A stretch of 32,059 nucleotides of DNA. Origin: an uncultured Roseburia sp. (GTDB lineage: Bacteria > Bacillota > Clostridia > Lachnospirales > Lachnospiraceae). Under the pieces are notes generated by a model that ran no database searches, was not told where the DNA came from, and saw nothing but the letters and a program-made list of their open reading frames with translations. The translations under genes and the position numbers were made by a program. Below, piece after piece: positions 1 to 8,860 of the stretch (its first letter is position 1; every line of letters begins with the position of its first letter). The stretch spans positions 1 to 32,059 of the forward strand of contig CANTEO010000029.1 of assembly GCA_947652855.1 (NCBI GenBank), read 5' to 3'.

Positions 1-947
1 CCTTCTACGCCCATAACTATCTGGAACAGTTCAAGTGAATCTGCCCCAAGGTCAAAAGTCATATCATTCACATAAAACTCATCGTAATCACAAAAAATAT
101 CATATTGCTCAAAAATCACTTCAAACTTACCGTTTTCCTCTTTCAACTCACGAGTGATTGGGGATTTTTTCCTAATTTTAGAATAAAAAGGATAGACATA
201 TCCTTTAACGTCTGTGCTGCCATTTTCTTTCAGATAGTGAATCGTTATATCTGCATATAAGCTGGACAATTCTTCTGGCGGCAAATGTTCCGGCATACTT
301 CCAGTTATGTTAAGGATATATTTATATTTTTGCTGCACTCCATTCCATACTTCTTTGCAATGATATTTTTTAATGGAAATAGACTCGATGATAAAATCAT
401 CATTTGACATCGTAGAGCTGTCCCCAATATTTTTAAGCTCCATCCCATCTTCCCAAGCAACTTTTTGATCATTGTTTAAATTTTCTGAAATTATACGCCT
501 GACATCCTGCTCAGACAATGTGCTGTTCGATATCATCTGCTTGATAGATTCTTCGGATAAGCATTTTTTTGAGATCAATTTTTCCGCTTCTTCAACTGTT
601 AAATGCTTTTTAACAGTTATGGCGCATTTCGTTTTTTTCTTACTGGATGTTTTTGCCGTGATTGTAGCGTCCCCTTCTGAAAGAGCCGTCACCACTCCAT
701 ATTTATTTACAATCGCAACCCTGCTGTTATCGCTTGTCCATGAAATCGTGTCTGTGGAGTTTGTCGGCTTTATTTGCGCATTCAACGTTATAATATCTCC
801 TATAGATATCGTGGCGCCAGAAACGTTCATCTTTACGGATTTGCTCTTGATCTTAGAAGCTGCATTCGTGGCAAAAACTGAGGAAATGCATACTGATACG
901 ATCACCGCAAGAATACATACTGTTCTAAAAAAATGAATCCTTTTCAT
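1..947 (-). CDS. Secreted Big_2 (Ig-like group 2) protein, 3' end cut by the window
   Basis: The frame is open from the ATG at 947 to the left edge, giving 315 complete codons and no stop, so the C-terminus lies outside the window. The start is set by an AGGAGGCG ribosome site five bases upstream. Residues 1-27 form a signal peptide (MKR, hydrophobic core, cleavage near VFA-TNA). Residues about 30-103 are a bacterial Ig-like group 2 domain, with the pattern ISWTSDNSRVAIVNKYGVVT followed by GDATITAK. A helical stretch of about 50 residues follows, then a beta-rich region of unknown family (about 155-315). It is probably an exported surface or envelope protein; no catalytic motif is visible. 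Base composition is AT-richer than the central genes. It lies just behind the tRNA-Leu terminator and I could not identify its own promoter. Confidence 0.8.
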   Translation of the reverse strand, partial: MKRIHFFRTVCILAVIVSVCISSVFATNAASKIKSKSVKMNVSGATISIGDIITLNAQIKPTNSTDTISWTSDNSRVAIVNKYGVVTALSEGDATITAKTSSKKKTKCAITVKKHLTVEEAEKLISKKCLSEESIKQMISNSTLSEQDVRRIISENLNNDQKVAWEDGMELKNIGDSSTMSNDDFIIESISIKKYHCKEVWNGVQQKYKYILNITGSMPEHLPPEELSSLYADITIHYLKENGSTDVKGYVYPFYSKIRKKSPITRELKEENGKFEVIFEQYDIFCDYDEFYVNDMTFDLGADSLELFQIVMGVE

Positions 948-988
948 TCGAACGCCTCCTACTGCATTACTGTCATTAATAAAAATTT

Positions 989-1015
989 AGGGCATAAGAA
1001 CATCTCTTATGCCCT
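989..1015 (-). terminator. Rho-independent terminator of tRNA-Leu
   Basis: A perfect 11-bp stem (989-999 with 1005-1015) and a 5-base loop are followed on the minus strand by an A/T run rich in T (981-988). It lies about 20 bases past the tRNA 3' end and separates the tRNA from the Big_2 gene. Confidence 0.85.
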
Positions 1016-1036
1016 GCTTCTTTGAATCGCTCTCAA

Positions 1037-1120
1037 TGCCGGTGGCGGGACTTGAACCCGCACTCCGTTACCGGAAATAGATTTTGAGTCTACCTCGTCT
1101 GCCAATTCCGACACACCGGC
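1037..1120 (-). tRNA. tRNA-Leu (anticodon CAA)
   Basis: Minus strand. The acceptor stem GCCGGUG pairs with CACCGGC plus discriminator A. The T-arm carries GGTTCAAGTCC. The anticodon loop is C-U-CAA-A-A between GUAGA and UCUAU. A long variable arm (TCCG GTAA CGGA) marks a class II tRNA. CAA reads UUG leucine codons. The 3' CCA is not encoded. A hairpin-forming leader (TGTCCG/CGGACA) lies just upstream of the 5' end. Confidence 0.95.
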
Positions 1121-1149
1121 TTATCTGTCCGTTTTACCGGACAAATAAT

Positions 1150-1178
1150 ATATTAGCATACTTTTCCAAAAAACACAA
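1150..1178 (-). promoter_or_regulatory. Sigma-A promoter for tRNA-Leu
   Basis: On the minus strand, -35 TTGTGT (1173-1178), 17-bp spacer, -10 TAATAT (1150-1155). It lies 30 bp upstream of the tRNA 5' end and matches the housekeeping consensus spacing. Confidence 0.65.
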
Positions 1179-1322
1179 GTGTTTTTTGCAATTCTTTTCA
1201 ATTTCCAACACCGCCATGCAATATCACTCTTTCCTGAAGCCATGCCAGCGGCGCGATCCCCCTTTCAATCAATACATATCCGCAAATTTGTCCCCTTCAC
1301 GCAGCTCAAACTGGCGCGCAGC

Positions 1323-2384
1323 TCAATAACGGGCGATGAAGCTCCCTTTTAACTTCACATACTTGCCCGCACCAATCGCTTTCACATTTCCTATTTCATA
1401 GAGATACGACGCACCGACTGAAAGCCTACCGGAAAGATGCACTTCGCATTCATCCTCATCCCACTCCACATAAGAAGCTTTTGAGGAATACGTTTTCCCA
1501 CTGGAATCCGAAATCAAGACATAGCTGTCCCCGTTCCATTGAATGTCTTTGTTAAAATCGAAGCTAACCGTACACTCCATCCTCCCGTCATCATAATCCT
1601 CATCATATTTCGCTTTTTCCACAATCAAGTTATGGCGGTGGGCAGAAACCTTCGCCGTGACCGTTACCGTCCGAAAGGACGACGCTCCGCGCGCCTTTAC
1701 GCCGGCAATCTTAATTTTATATGTGCGGCCAGGCTCCATGCCGTCAATATAAATTTCACATTCATCCTTGTCCCTATCTATCAAATAGCCCTGGTAAGAC
1801 TTTCCTTTATTGTCTTTTATGGAAGCCACCTTTGCATTGCGCCTCCAAACGACCTTTGACGCAAACTTCACCTCCACTTCCCCATAGGCGTCATCCACGG
1901 ACACCTTTAAGACGCGGATGTCCCTGGAAGAGGATCGCATCTTCGGAATCTTAACTTTAAGCGTCAGCCGGCAGGACTTGCCGGATCTATATCTCCTTAG
2001 GCCATTTATGACAATCGTGTATGTCCGTCCATGCTTCATATTCGCAATCACAATGTCGCAGCCATCCTCATCCGTATCCAACAGATAGCCACGGTAAGGA
2101 TTTCCCTGACTGTCCTTTACGGATAAGACTTTTGCCGCATAATCCCAGGACACATCCGTCAAAAAATCCACTTCCAATTCTGAGAGCGTTCCCTTTTCTT
2201 TCTTTATATAATGGTTCGCAATCTCGCCTTCATAAGTAACCTTTTTCACACGAATTGACTTTCCAGCGCCAGAGGCCGTAGCCCGAAAGCTTAAGCCAGG
2301 GGACGCGGACGCTTGCTGCGGAGCCGCGCCAAGCAAAACAAAAAAAGCCAAAATAACAAAACTAATTTTTTTCATTCCTTTCAT
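1323..2384 (-). CDS. Secreted protein with three related ~90-residue repeats, unknown function
   Basis: 353 residues. I chose the ATG at 2384 because GGGAGGAG lies 6 bases upstream (2391-2400); an ATG further upstream in frame has no such site. Residues 1-27 are a signal peptide ending in QQASA. The mature part consists of three homologous units (about 40-130, 148-235 and 245-353). Each has a beta-strand opening, a V.W or I.W core, a G.Y motif, an acidic turn holding one cysteine (DTDEDGCD, DRDKDECE, EWDEDECE) and an ending like GRTY.I.I.G. No enzyme motif or cell-wall anchor is visible. The acidic turns could bind a cation, which is inference only. It has its own promoter upstream (2440-2467). 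I do not recognise a named family. Confidence 0.8.
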   Translation of the reverse strand: MKGMKKISFVILAFFVLLGAAPQQASASPGLSFRATASGAGKSIRVKKVTYEGEIANHYIKKEKGTLSELEVDFLTDVSWDYAAKVLSVKDSQGNPYRGYLLDTDEDGCDIVIANMKHGRTYTIVINGLRRYRSGKSCRLTLKVKIPKMRSSSRDIRVLKVSVDDAYGEVEVKFASKVVWRRNAKVASIKDNKGKSYQGYLIDRDKDECEIYIDGMEPGRTYKIKIAGVKARGASSFRTVTVTAKVSAHRHNLIVEKAKYDEDYDDGRMECTVSFDFNKDIQWNGDSYVLISDSSGKTYSSKASYVEWDEDECEVHLSGRLSVGASYLYEIGNVKAIGAGKYVKLKGSFIARY

Positions 2385-2439
2385 GATGCAATCTCCTCCC
2401 ATATGCAATAAGCCATTCTAAATATTTTTCGTCAAAGTT

Positions 2440-2467
2440 ATTATATCATTTTTCTCAAAAAAAGCAA
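2440..2467 (-). promoter_or_regulatory. Sigma-A promoter for the three-repeat secreted protein
   Basis: Minus strand: -35 TTGCTT (2462-2467), 16-bp spacer, perfect -10 TATAAT (2440-2445). The predicted transcript start near 2433 leaves a leader of about 49 bases to the ATG at 2384. Confidence 0.7.
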
Positions 2468-2887
2468 CCTGTCCAGCCAAAAGCATCACGGAAATCCATT
2501 TTCAGGCTTGGCCTGGGCGGCGCATCGTTTTTCCTATCCCTGCCATCTTCAAAATCTTTTTATAAATTTCCTCATTTGCTATAGCTATTCCGCACAAAAA
2601 ATGTTAAACTGTATCTGTAGTTTTTTATATTTTAGACAAAAGCTATTTCGGTCAAATTAAATTATGAAAAGCAGCTTTATCACTTTTGACCAAAAGGGCA
2701 GGTAAAGGGGGGAATGCGTTTCATTACATATACAAGGCGTTTTATAACGGATCATTGGACATGATCCGTCAATCACAGCGTAACGCCCACAAACGGCCTG
2801 GTGAAGGATCCCCTTCTCCATTCAATAAAATCAATTCAAAAATGAAGCAAAACCATCATTTCTAAACGATCAAGGAGGGAACAACTT
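2468..2887 (+). promoter_or_regulatory. Intergenic control region of the GH2 gene
   Basis: About 420 bp without a plausible gene. It holds a distal inverted repeat (GGTCAAA at 2650-2656 with TTTGACC at 2685-2691), a possible promoter (TTCATT at 2720-2725, 17 bp, TATAAC at 2743-2748) and, overlapping that -10, a perfect 9-bp inverted repeat (2747-2769). An alternative -35 (TAGACA, 2633-2638) lies upstream but has only a poor -10. A strong AAGGAGGGA site (2872-2880) precedes the GH2 start. The layout suggests an inducible, repressor-controlled gene. Confidence 0.45.
2747..2769. repeat. Perfect 9-bp inverted repeat, candidate operator
   Basis: Arms ACGGATCAT and ATGATCCGT are separated by TGGAC. 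No T-run follows, so it is not a typical terminator. It overlaps the -10 and expected start site of the candidate GH2 promoter, which is a usual position for a repressor site. Which regulator binds is unknown. Confidence 0.55.
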
Positions 2888-5800
2888 ATGAAACAGCGTT
2901 TTGAAAAGCTGCTGGCCTTCGCGCTCTCGGCATCCATGTGCCTGCCGATGCTGCCAGCAGAGACGGTGCGCGCCGCCGATCCCGGCGTCACCTTCACAGA
3001 GGCGGAGCAGGTCTTTGTCAATGATTACGGCCAAAACCGCTCCACAAAGATCAATGACAACTGGAAATTCTACCTTGGCAGGCTTTCCGGCGCCTCAAGC
3101 AAAGATATGAACGACGCGGACTGGGACAATGTGGATCTGCCGCACGACTTCAGCATTACGCAGGACTTCACTGCAAGCGGCGAGGCGGAAAGCGGCTTTT
3201 TGCCTGGCGGGACGGGATGGTACCGCAAGCACTTAACCTTGTCGGAATCTTTGGGCAAAAAACGGGTGCTGTTAAACTTTGACGGCGTTTACTCCCACGC
3301 AACCGTTTATGTCAACGGGGAGAAGGTCGGGGAGCATCACTACGGCTACACGCCGTTCGCCTTTGACATCACAGATTATGTCGTCTGTGACGGAGCCACG
3401 GAAAACATCATCGCCGTGGAGGCGGTCAACAACGTGCCAAGCAGCCGCTGGTATTCCGGAAGCGGCATTTACCGTGACGTGAACTTAATCGTCACAGACC
3501 CGGCGCATATCGCATACAACGGCGTCGCCGTCACTACGCCCAACTTAAAAAGCAGCAACGGGGCGGACGGCACGGTGAACACGGCTGTGGAGGTGCAAAA
3601 TGACGGCGACGCCACAGTAAACGTCACAGTCCGCAACTCGATCTATGAAAAAGGCGGAAAAGCGCCTGTAAGCTCCAGCGAAAAATCCGAGGCCCTTCCC
3701 GCAGGGAACGCCAAGACAATTCAAACTTCTTCTAAAGTGGACGCCCCGAAGCTTTGGTCCACAGACGAGCCAAACCTTTATTATGTAAAGACGGAAATCC
3801 TGCAAGGAAACACCGTGTTGGATTCCTATGACACGGAGTTTGGCTTTAAGTGGTTTGAGTTCGTGGACAACAAAGGCTTTCGGCTCAACGGGGAAAGCTT
3901 AAAGATCAACGGCGTCTGTATGCACCACGATCAGGGCGCGCTTGGCGCTGCGGCATACCACGACGCGATTTACCGTCAGATGCAGATCATGAAGGACATG
4001 GGCGCAAACACGATCCGCATCACCCACAACCCGGGCGCGGAGGTTCTGGTGGACATCTGCAACGAGCTTGGCCTGCTTGTGATCGAGGAGTTCTTTGACG
4101 GATGGGAATGGCCGAAAAACGGCAATTCCAACGATTTCTCCACGCATTTCACAAAAAACATGGAAGAAGGAAATCAAGTCATTGGAGGCAGCACATCCAT
4201 GACATGGGCTGAATTCGTCCTAAAATCCACCGTCAAGCGTGACCGCAACGACGCGTCCATCATTTTATGGTCGCTTGGGAATGAGATTGATGAAGGCAGC
4301 GGCGGCGGGCCTTGGAACGTCCATGCGGACAATCTGATCCGTTGGACAGAAGAGGTGGATCAGACGCACCCGGTAACGTCCGGCTCTAACCGGAGGAGCT
4401 TAAGCAGCGAAGGCGACACAGGCGTCCCGATCGTCAATCAGAAGATTTTTGAGGCGGGGGGCGTCCCGGGCTACAATTATGGCGACATCGGCAGCATGAA
4501 CGCGATGCATGAACGGTATCCGGTGATGCTCTGGAGCGAGACGGCCTCCGCAGTCAACAGCCGCGGCATTTACACTACGCAAAACAGCCAGGCGGATGCG
4601 GACGGCAAGCACCACCTGACCTCCTACGACACCTCCAGCGTTGGGTGGGGCAAGACGGCGCACGCCTCCATGTACCCGACCCTCACAACGGACTGGATCG
4701 CCGGGGAATGCGTCTGGACCGGATTTGACTACATCGGGGAGCCGACCCCATGGAACGGGACAGGAACCGGGGACGGCGGACGCGGCGCAGTCCCGAACAG
4801 CAGCTACTTCGGCATTGTGGAGACGTCTGGATTCCCAAAGGACAACTACTACCTCTACCGCAGCCAGTGGAACCAGAGTGAAGGCGCAAACACCCTGCAT
4901 CTGGTGACGGCGTGGGATTCCGACAACATGATGGAAACGAACGGGAAAACCCCGGTATGGGTATACTCTAACGCAGAGAAGGTGGAGCTTTACCTTAACG
5001 ATAAGCTGATCGGCACGGCCACGCGCAAGCCGGTTTCCGAGACGACGACGGCCGAAGGCCATGTGCATTACGAATACACGACAGAAAGCAACGACGGCTC
5101 CTGCGCCACTTCCTCAGGAACGGGGGATCAGTCCCTTTACTCGGTCTTCAATGTAGCGTATCAGGAGGGAACCATTTCCGCAAAGGCATATGACGCCAAT
5201 GGAACGGAGATCACGGATACGTGCGAGGGGAAACGCTCCGTGTCCACGCCGGGCGCGCCGGCAAAGCTTAGCGTCAGCCAAGACAAGACGGAGCTTTTAG
5301 CGGACGGCAGCAGCCTTGCCTACATCTCCGTTGACGTCACGGACGCAAACGGCAACTTTGACACAACCGCAACAAACGACATTGTCTTCAACGTCACAGG
5401 CAACGGCGAGATTTTAGGCGTGGACAACGGCGATCAGGCGACTGTGCATAAATTCCAGCAGGCATCCGTCATGACAAGCAAGACTTCCGCGCACATCAAC
5501 GCTTATGCGGGCAAAGCGCTTGCCATCGTGCGCTCCACGACAAAAGACGGCGGGTTTAAGGTAAGCGTCTCATCCAACGGGCTGACCGGCGGCGAGGCGT
5601 CCGTCAGCACGACCCTGCCAGAGGGACAGTCCAAAAACAGGATTGAAAGCTACCGCATGGCAAAGCACTGCTACGCGCCTGTCGGGACAAAGACGCTCCC
5701 GCTGCCAGAAAAAATCTCCGTGACGCGCGCAGACGGGACGACGCAGGATCTGGCTGCAGCCTGGAGCGCATATGACGACGTCAGGCTGAAAAGCTCCGGC

Positions 5801-7612
5801 ACATTTACCATTAACGGCACAATCGGCTCAGGGGCCGAACAAATCGGCATTGCCTTGAACGTGCATATGTATGGCAACGTCACCGGCGCGAAAAACGTTT
5901 CCGCTTACACGGGGCAAAATATCATGCCAACGCTCCCGACTTCCTTGATGACTTACCTTGCGGACGGGACTGACTTTGAAGAATTCCCGGTTACATGGGA
6001 CATGGCAGGCATCAAGGCGTCTGACTTTGCGACAGTAAATGGAATCAAGCTGATCAAGGGAACCGTAAGCGCGCCTATCATCGGCAAGACGTTCCCGGTT
6101 ACGGCAAGCGTCCGCGTCGCGGAATCCGTGCCAGGCGAAAGATCGAATATCGCTCCGGTCGCCTCTGACCTGAAGCAAAACTGCGATCCGGCATCCGACC
6201 AGCTTGAAAGCGTTATTGACGGATCAAGGTATAGCGATCCAAACGGCTCCTCCGGCAGATGGACGAACTGGAATAACACCGTCCCGGAGACGCCTGCCAT
6301 TACGCTTGCATGGGACACCGTACATGCAGTTGATGAGGTGCACTTATACTACTATACCGATAAAAACGTAAAAAAACCTGGAAACATCACGATTGAGCTT
6401 TCCTCTGACGGCGTCAATTTCAACAAAATGGAATATGCCGAGCCAGAGACCATCCCGGCTGTGACAGAAGGGGAAAAGAAAGCGTCAGAAGGCGAAATCT
6501 TTCGGCTAAATGAAATTACAACGCCAATTGCCGTCCGCATTAAGCTTGAGCCGGCTGAGGGTTCCAGCTATGTCGGCCTGACAGAGATTGAGGTTATGTC
6601 CACGCAGTACGATTATATCGTCAACAGCTCCGCAGACTTAAGCGGCATTTCCGTAGGAGGCCAGGCGGTGGCAGGCTTTTCGGCCGATAAGACGGACTAC
6701 ACCGTGTCTTCCTTGGGAACGGTTTCCGCGGAAAACAACGCCAAGAATGTGGCTGTCACCGTCCTTCCGGAATATAAGGGCTTAGTGACTATCATCACAG
6801 CTTCGGAAGACGGCGGCGCAACAAAAAAATATACCGTCAGCCGGCAGGCAACTGCGACAGAGACAAATGAATTCAAGCAGTCTCTTACAGAAGCCCAAAA
6901 CTTTTACAGCGGAAAATACACAGCCGAAAGCTTCCAGCTTTTCCAACAGACGGCAAAAGAGCTGGAAAGCGCATCCCTGACAAACATTTCAGCGAAAGAG
7001 CTGAATGACCTAATCAGACGGCTGGAAGAGGCCATAAAAGCGCTGGAGCTTTCCGCAACTCCTTCCAAGCCGCCCGTCACCCCTCCGATTAATCCTCCGG
7101 CAACGCCAACGTTGACGAAAGGGCAGACGGCGACCGTCTCCGGCAACACCTATAAGGTTTTGGATCCGGCGAAGAAAACGGTTCAGCTGACAAAGGGCAA
7201 TAAAAAGAAAAAAGGCAAGCTGACGATTGGTACGGTCACCATCAACACAATAAAATGCACCGTGACCTCTATTTCCGCAAACGCATTCAAAAACGCCACG
7301 AAGCTTACTTCCGTCTCCATCGGAGACAACGTGACCTCCATTGGCAAGAATGCATTTGCAAACTGCAAAGGCATAACATCCGTCACGATCGGCAAAAAAG
7401 TAAAGACGATTGACGCAAGCGCATTCTTCAATTGCAAAAAGCTGAACAAAGTCACTTTTAAAGGAACCGCGGTAAAAACGATAAAAGCGAAGGCATTTAA
7501 AGGAACCAAGAAAAACATTACGGTTTCCGTTCCAAAGAAATTAAAGAAAAACAAGAGCTTTAAAAAGAAACTGAAGAACGCTGGCATGAACAAGAACCTG
7601 AAAATAAAATAA
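2888..7612 (+). CDS. Secreted modular GH2 beta-galactosidase-like glycosidase with BspA-type LRR tail
   Basis: 1574 residues, start fixed by AAGGAGGGA at 2872-2880. A signal peptide (about 1-29) is followed by GH2 sugar-binding and immunoglobulin domains, then a TIM barrel. In the barrel the acid/base is Glu466 (LWSLGNE) and the likely nucleophile is Glu551 (MLWSETA). Next come a DUF4982-type domain (about 665-780), a GH2 C5-like domain (788-900), two Big_4-like domains (918-1078), an F5/8 type C carbohydrate-binding domain (1085-1238), a cadherin-like sandwich (1245-1321), a FIVAR helical domain (1325-1388), a proline linker (about 1390-1408) and a lysine-rich BspA-type LRR_5 domain (1435-1574). 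No LPxTG anchor is present, so the basic LRR tail may hold the enzyme on the surface. It probably removes beta-galactosyl or related residues from host or dietary glycans. The exact substrate cannot be read from the sequence. No transporter or intracellular sugar gene is adjacent. Confidence 0.93.
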   Translation: MKQRFEKLLAFALSASMCLPMLPAETVRAADPGVTFTEAEQVFVNDYGQNRSTKINDNWKFYLGRLSGASSKDMNDADWDNVDLPHDFSITQDFTASGEAESGFLPGGTGWYRKHLTLSESLGKKRVLLNFDGVYSHATVYVNGEKVGEHHYGYTPFAFDITDYVVCDGATENIIAVEAVNNVPSSRWYSGSGIYRDVNLIVTDPAHIAYNGVAVTTPNLKSSNGADGTVNTAVEVQNDGDATVNVTVRNSIYEKGGKAPVSSSEKSEALPAGNAKTIQTSSKVDAPKLWSTDEPNLYYVKTEILQGNTVLDSYDTEFGFKWFEFVDNKGFRLNGESLKINGVCMHHDQGALGAAAYHDAIYRQMQIMKDMGANTIRITHNPGAEVLVDICNELGLLVIEEFFDGWEWPKNGNSNDFSTHFTKNMEEGNQVIGGSTSMTWAEFVLKSTVKRDRNDASIILWSLGNEIDEGSGGGPWNVHADNLIRWTEEVDQTHPVTSGSNRRSLSSEGDTGVPIVNQKIFEAGGVPGYNYGDIGSMNAMHERYPVMLWSETASAVNSRGIYTTQNSQADADGKHHLTSYDTSSVGWGKTAHASMYPTLTTDWIAGECVWTGFDYIGEPTPWNGTGTGDGGRGAVPNSSYFGIVETSGFPKDNYYLYRSQWNQSEGANTLHLVTAWDSDNMMETNGKTPVWVYSNAEKVELYLNDKLIGTATRKPVSETTTAEGHVHYEYTTESNDGSCATSSGTGDQSLYSVFNVAYQEGTISAKAYDANGTEITDTCEGKRSVSTPGAPAKLSVSQDKTELLADGSSLAYISVDVTDANGNFDTTATNDIVFNVTGNGEILGVDNGDQATVHKFQQASVMTSKTSAHINAYAGKALAIVRSTTKDGGFKVSVSSNGLTGGEASVSTTLPEGQSKNRIESYRMAKHCYAPVGTKTLPLPEKISVTRADGTTQDLAAAWSAYDDVRLKSSGTFTINGTIGSGAEQIGIALNVHMYGNVTGAKNVSAYTGQNIMPTLPTSLMTYLADGTDFEEFPVTWDMAGIKASDFATVNGIKLIKGTVSAPIIGKTFPVTASVRVAESVPGERSNIAPVASDLKQNCDPASDQLESVIDGSRYSDPNGSSGRWTNWNNTVPETPAITLAWDTVHAVDEVHLYYYTDKNVKKPGNITIELSSDGVNFNKMEYAEPETIPAVTEGEKKASEGEIFRLNEITTPIAVRIKLEPAEGSSYVGLTEIEVMSTQYDYIVNSSADLSGISVGGQAVAGFSADKTDYTVSSLGTVSAENNAKNVAVTVLPEYKGLVTIITASEDGGATKKYTVSRQATATETNEFKQSLTEAQNFYSGKYTAESFQLFQQTAKELESASLTNISAKELNDLIRRLEEAIKALELSATPSKPPVTPPINPPATPTLTKGQTATVSGNTYKVLDPAKKTVQLTKGNKKKKGKLTIGTVTINTIKCTVTSISANAFKNATKLTSVSIGDNVTSIGKNAFANCKGITSVTIGKKVKTIDASAFFNCKKLNKVTFKGTAVKTIKAKAFKGTKKNITVSVPKKLKKNKSFKKKLKNAGMNKNLKIK

Positions 7613-7621
7613 TCCAGAAAT

Positions 7622-7656
7622 GGAAAAGGAGGGAGCGATTCGCTCCCTCCTTTTCC
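7622..7656. terminator. Bidirectional terminator between GH2 gene and argD
   Basis: A perfect 16-bp stem (7622-7637 with 7641-7656) around a 3-base loop, with AAAA/TTTT inside the stem. It lies between the convergent stops at 7612 and 7667 and can serve both strands. Confidence 0.85.
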
Positions 7657-7666
7657 TGTGCCGAAA

Positions 7667-8860
7667 TTAAAACTCCGCCAGAACGCCTTCCAAAATGCCG
7701 CTCATTTCATCAATATGCCCCTTCTCAATCACTAACGGCGGAAGGAAACGAAGCACGTCCGATCCCGCCGTAATGACGATCAGGCCCTGACGCAGCGCCC
7801 TCCTGGCCACCTCCCCTACCGGGACGGCAAGCTCTATGCCCTGCATCAGCCCCAAGCCGCGGTGCGCCCGGATGCAGGAAAATTTCTCTTTTAAACGCTC
7901 AAGGCAAGACCATAGCTCCCCGGACATTTCTTGCACGTGTTCCGTCAGGCGGTCCCGCTCCATAATTTCAAGCGTCTTTGCGACTGCCGCGCCCACCAGG
8001 GGGTTGCCGCCATACGTCGTCCCATGGTCGCCCGGCGCCAACGACTTCTCCGCCACACGCTCCGTCATCAAAAACGCTCCGACCGGAACGCCCCCGCCAA
8101 GCGCCTTCGCCGCCGCCATGAGATCCGGCTTCACGCCATAATTCTGCCAGGCGAACATCTTCCCGCTCCTGCCCATGCCGCACTGGATTTCATCTAGGAT
8201 CAGAAGAATGTCCCTTTCCCTGCAAATCGCGGCCACGCCTTCCAAAAACGACTGCTCAGCCGGGAAAATCCCGCCCTCTCCCTGCACCGTCTCCAATAAG
8301 ATTGCGCACGTGTCAGGGCCGATCAATTCTTCCACGCTCGCAAGGCAATTGAATTTCGCAAACCGTATGCCCGGAATAAGCGGCCCAAACGGCTCCTGAT
8401 ACTTCTGATTTCCGGTGACGGAAAGCGCGCCAAGCGTCCTCCCGTGAAAGGAATGCTCCATGGCAATGACCTCATGCCCCGCACGCCCGTCCCTCGTGTA
8501 CGCATACTTCTTCGCCGCCTTGACGGCTCCTTCCACCGCCTCCGCGCCGCTATTTGTAAAAAAAACGCGATCCATGCCACTGGCGGCCTTTAGGCGAAAG
8601 GCCGCCTCTGCCGTCGGCTGATTATAGTAAAGGTTTGACGTGTGCAGCAATTTTCCCGCCTGATCCTGAATTGCTTTCGTATATTCCTCATTTCCATATC
8701 CCAGGCCGCAAACGCCAATTCCCGACGCAAAATCCAGATATTTCTTCCCGTCTGCGTCATACAGATACACGCCTTTCCCATATTCCAAAACAATGCCAAA
8801 GCGATTGTATGTATGCAGCAGGTCACGCTCCGCGCTCTCCATGCATTCTATGCTATTCAT
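7667..8860 (-). CDS. argD: Acetylornithine aminotransferase
   Basis: 397 residues, a usual ArgD length. It is a PLP-dependent class III aminotransferase converting N-acetylglutamate semialdehyde to N2-acetylornithine with glutamate as amino donor, in the cytosol. Visible marks are FTNSGAEAVEGAVKAA (cofactor phosphate site), the PLP aspartate in LILDEIQCGMGRSG, and the Schiff-base lysine in AAAKALGGGVPVG. The start at 8860 overlaps the argB stop by 8 bases, and an AAGGAG lies about 13 bases upstream inside argB, so translation is probably coupled. It is the last gene of the argC operon. Succinyl-ornithine or GABA aminotransferase activity is less likely in this context. Confidence 0.95.
   Translation of the reverse strand: MNSIECMESAERDLLHTYNRFGIVLEYGKGVYLYDADGKKYLDFASGIGVCGLGYGNEEYTKAIQDQAGKLLHTSNLYYNQPTAEAAFRLKAASGMDRVFFTNSGAEAVEGAVKAAKKYAYTRDGRAGHEVIAMEHSFHGRTLGALSVTGNQKYQEPFGPLIPGIRFAKFNCLASVEELIGPDTCAILLETVQGEGGIFPAEQSFLEGVAAICRERDILLILDEIQCGMGRSGKMFAWQNYGVKPDLMAAAKALGGGVPVGAFLMTERVAEKSLAPGDHGTTYGGNPLVGAAVAKTLEIMERDRLTEHVQEMSGELWSCLERLKEKFSCIRAHRGLGLMQGIELAVPVGEVARRALRQGLIVITAGSDVLRFLPPLVIEKGHIDEMSGILEGVLAEF

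Noticed and set aside
472..936. A 154-codon plus-strand hydrophobic frame
   Set aside because: It is antisense to the Big_2 protein, whose signal peptide, ribosome site and domain are clear.
4400..5068. A 222-codon frame antisense to the GH2 gene
   Set aside because: It is a shadow of high-GC codons of the glycosidase, with no ribosome site or recognisable domain.
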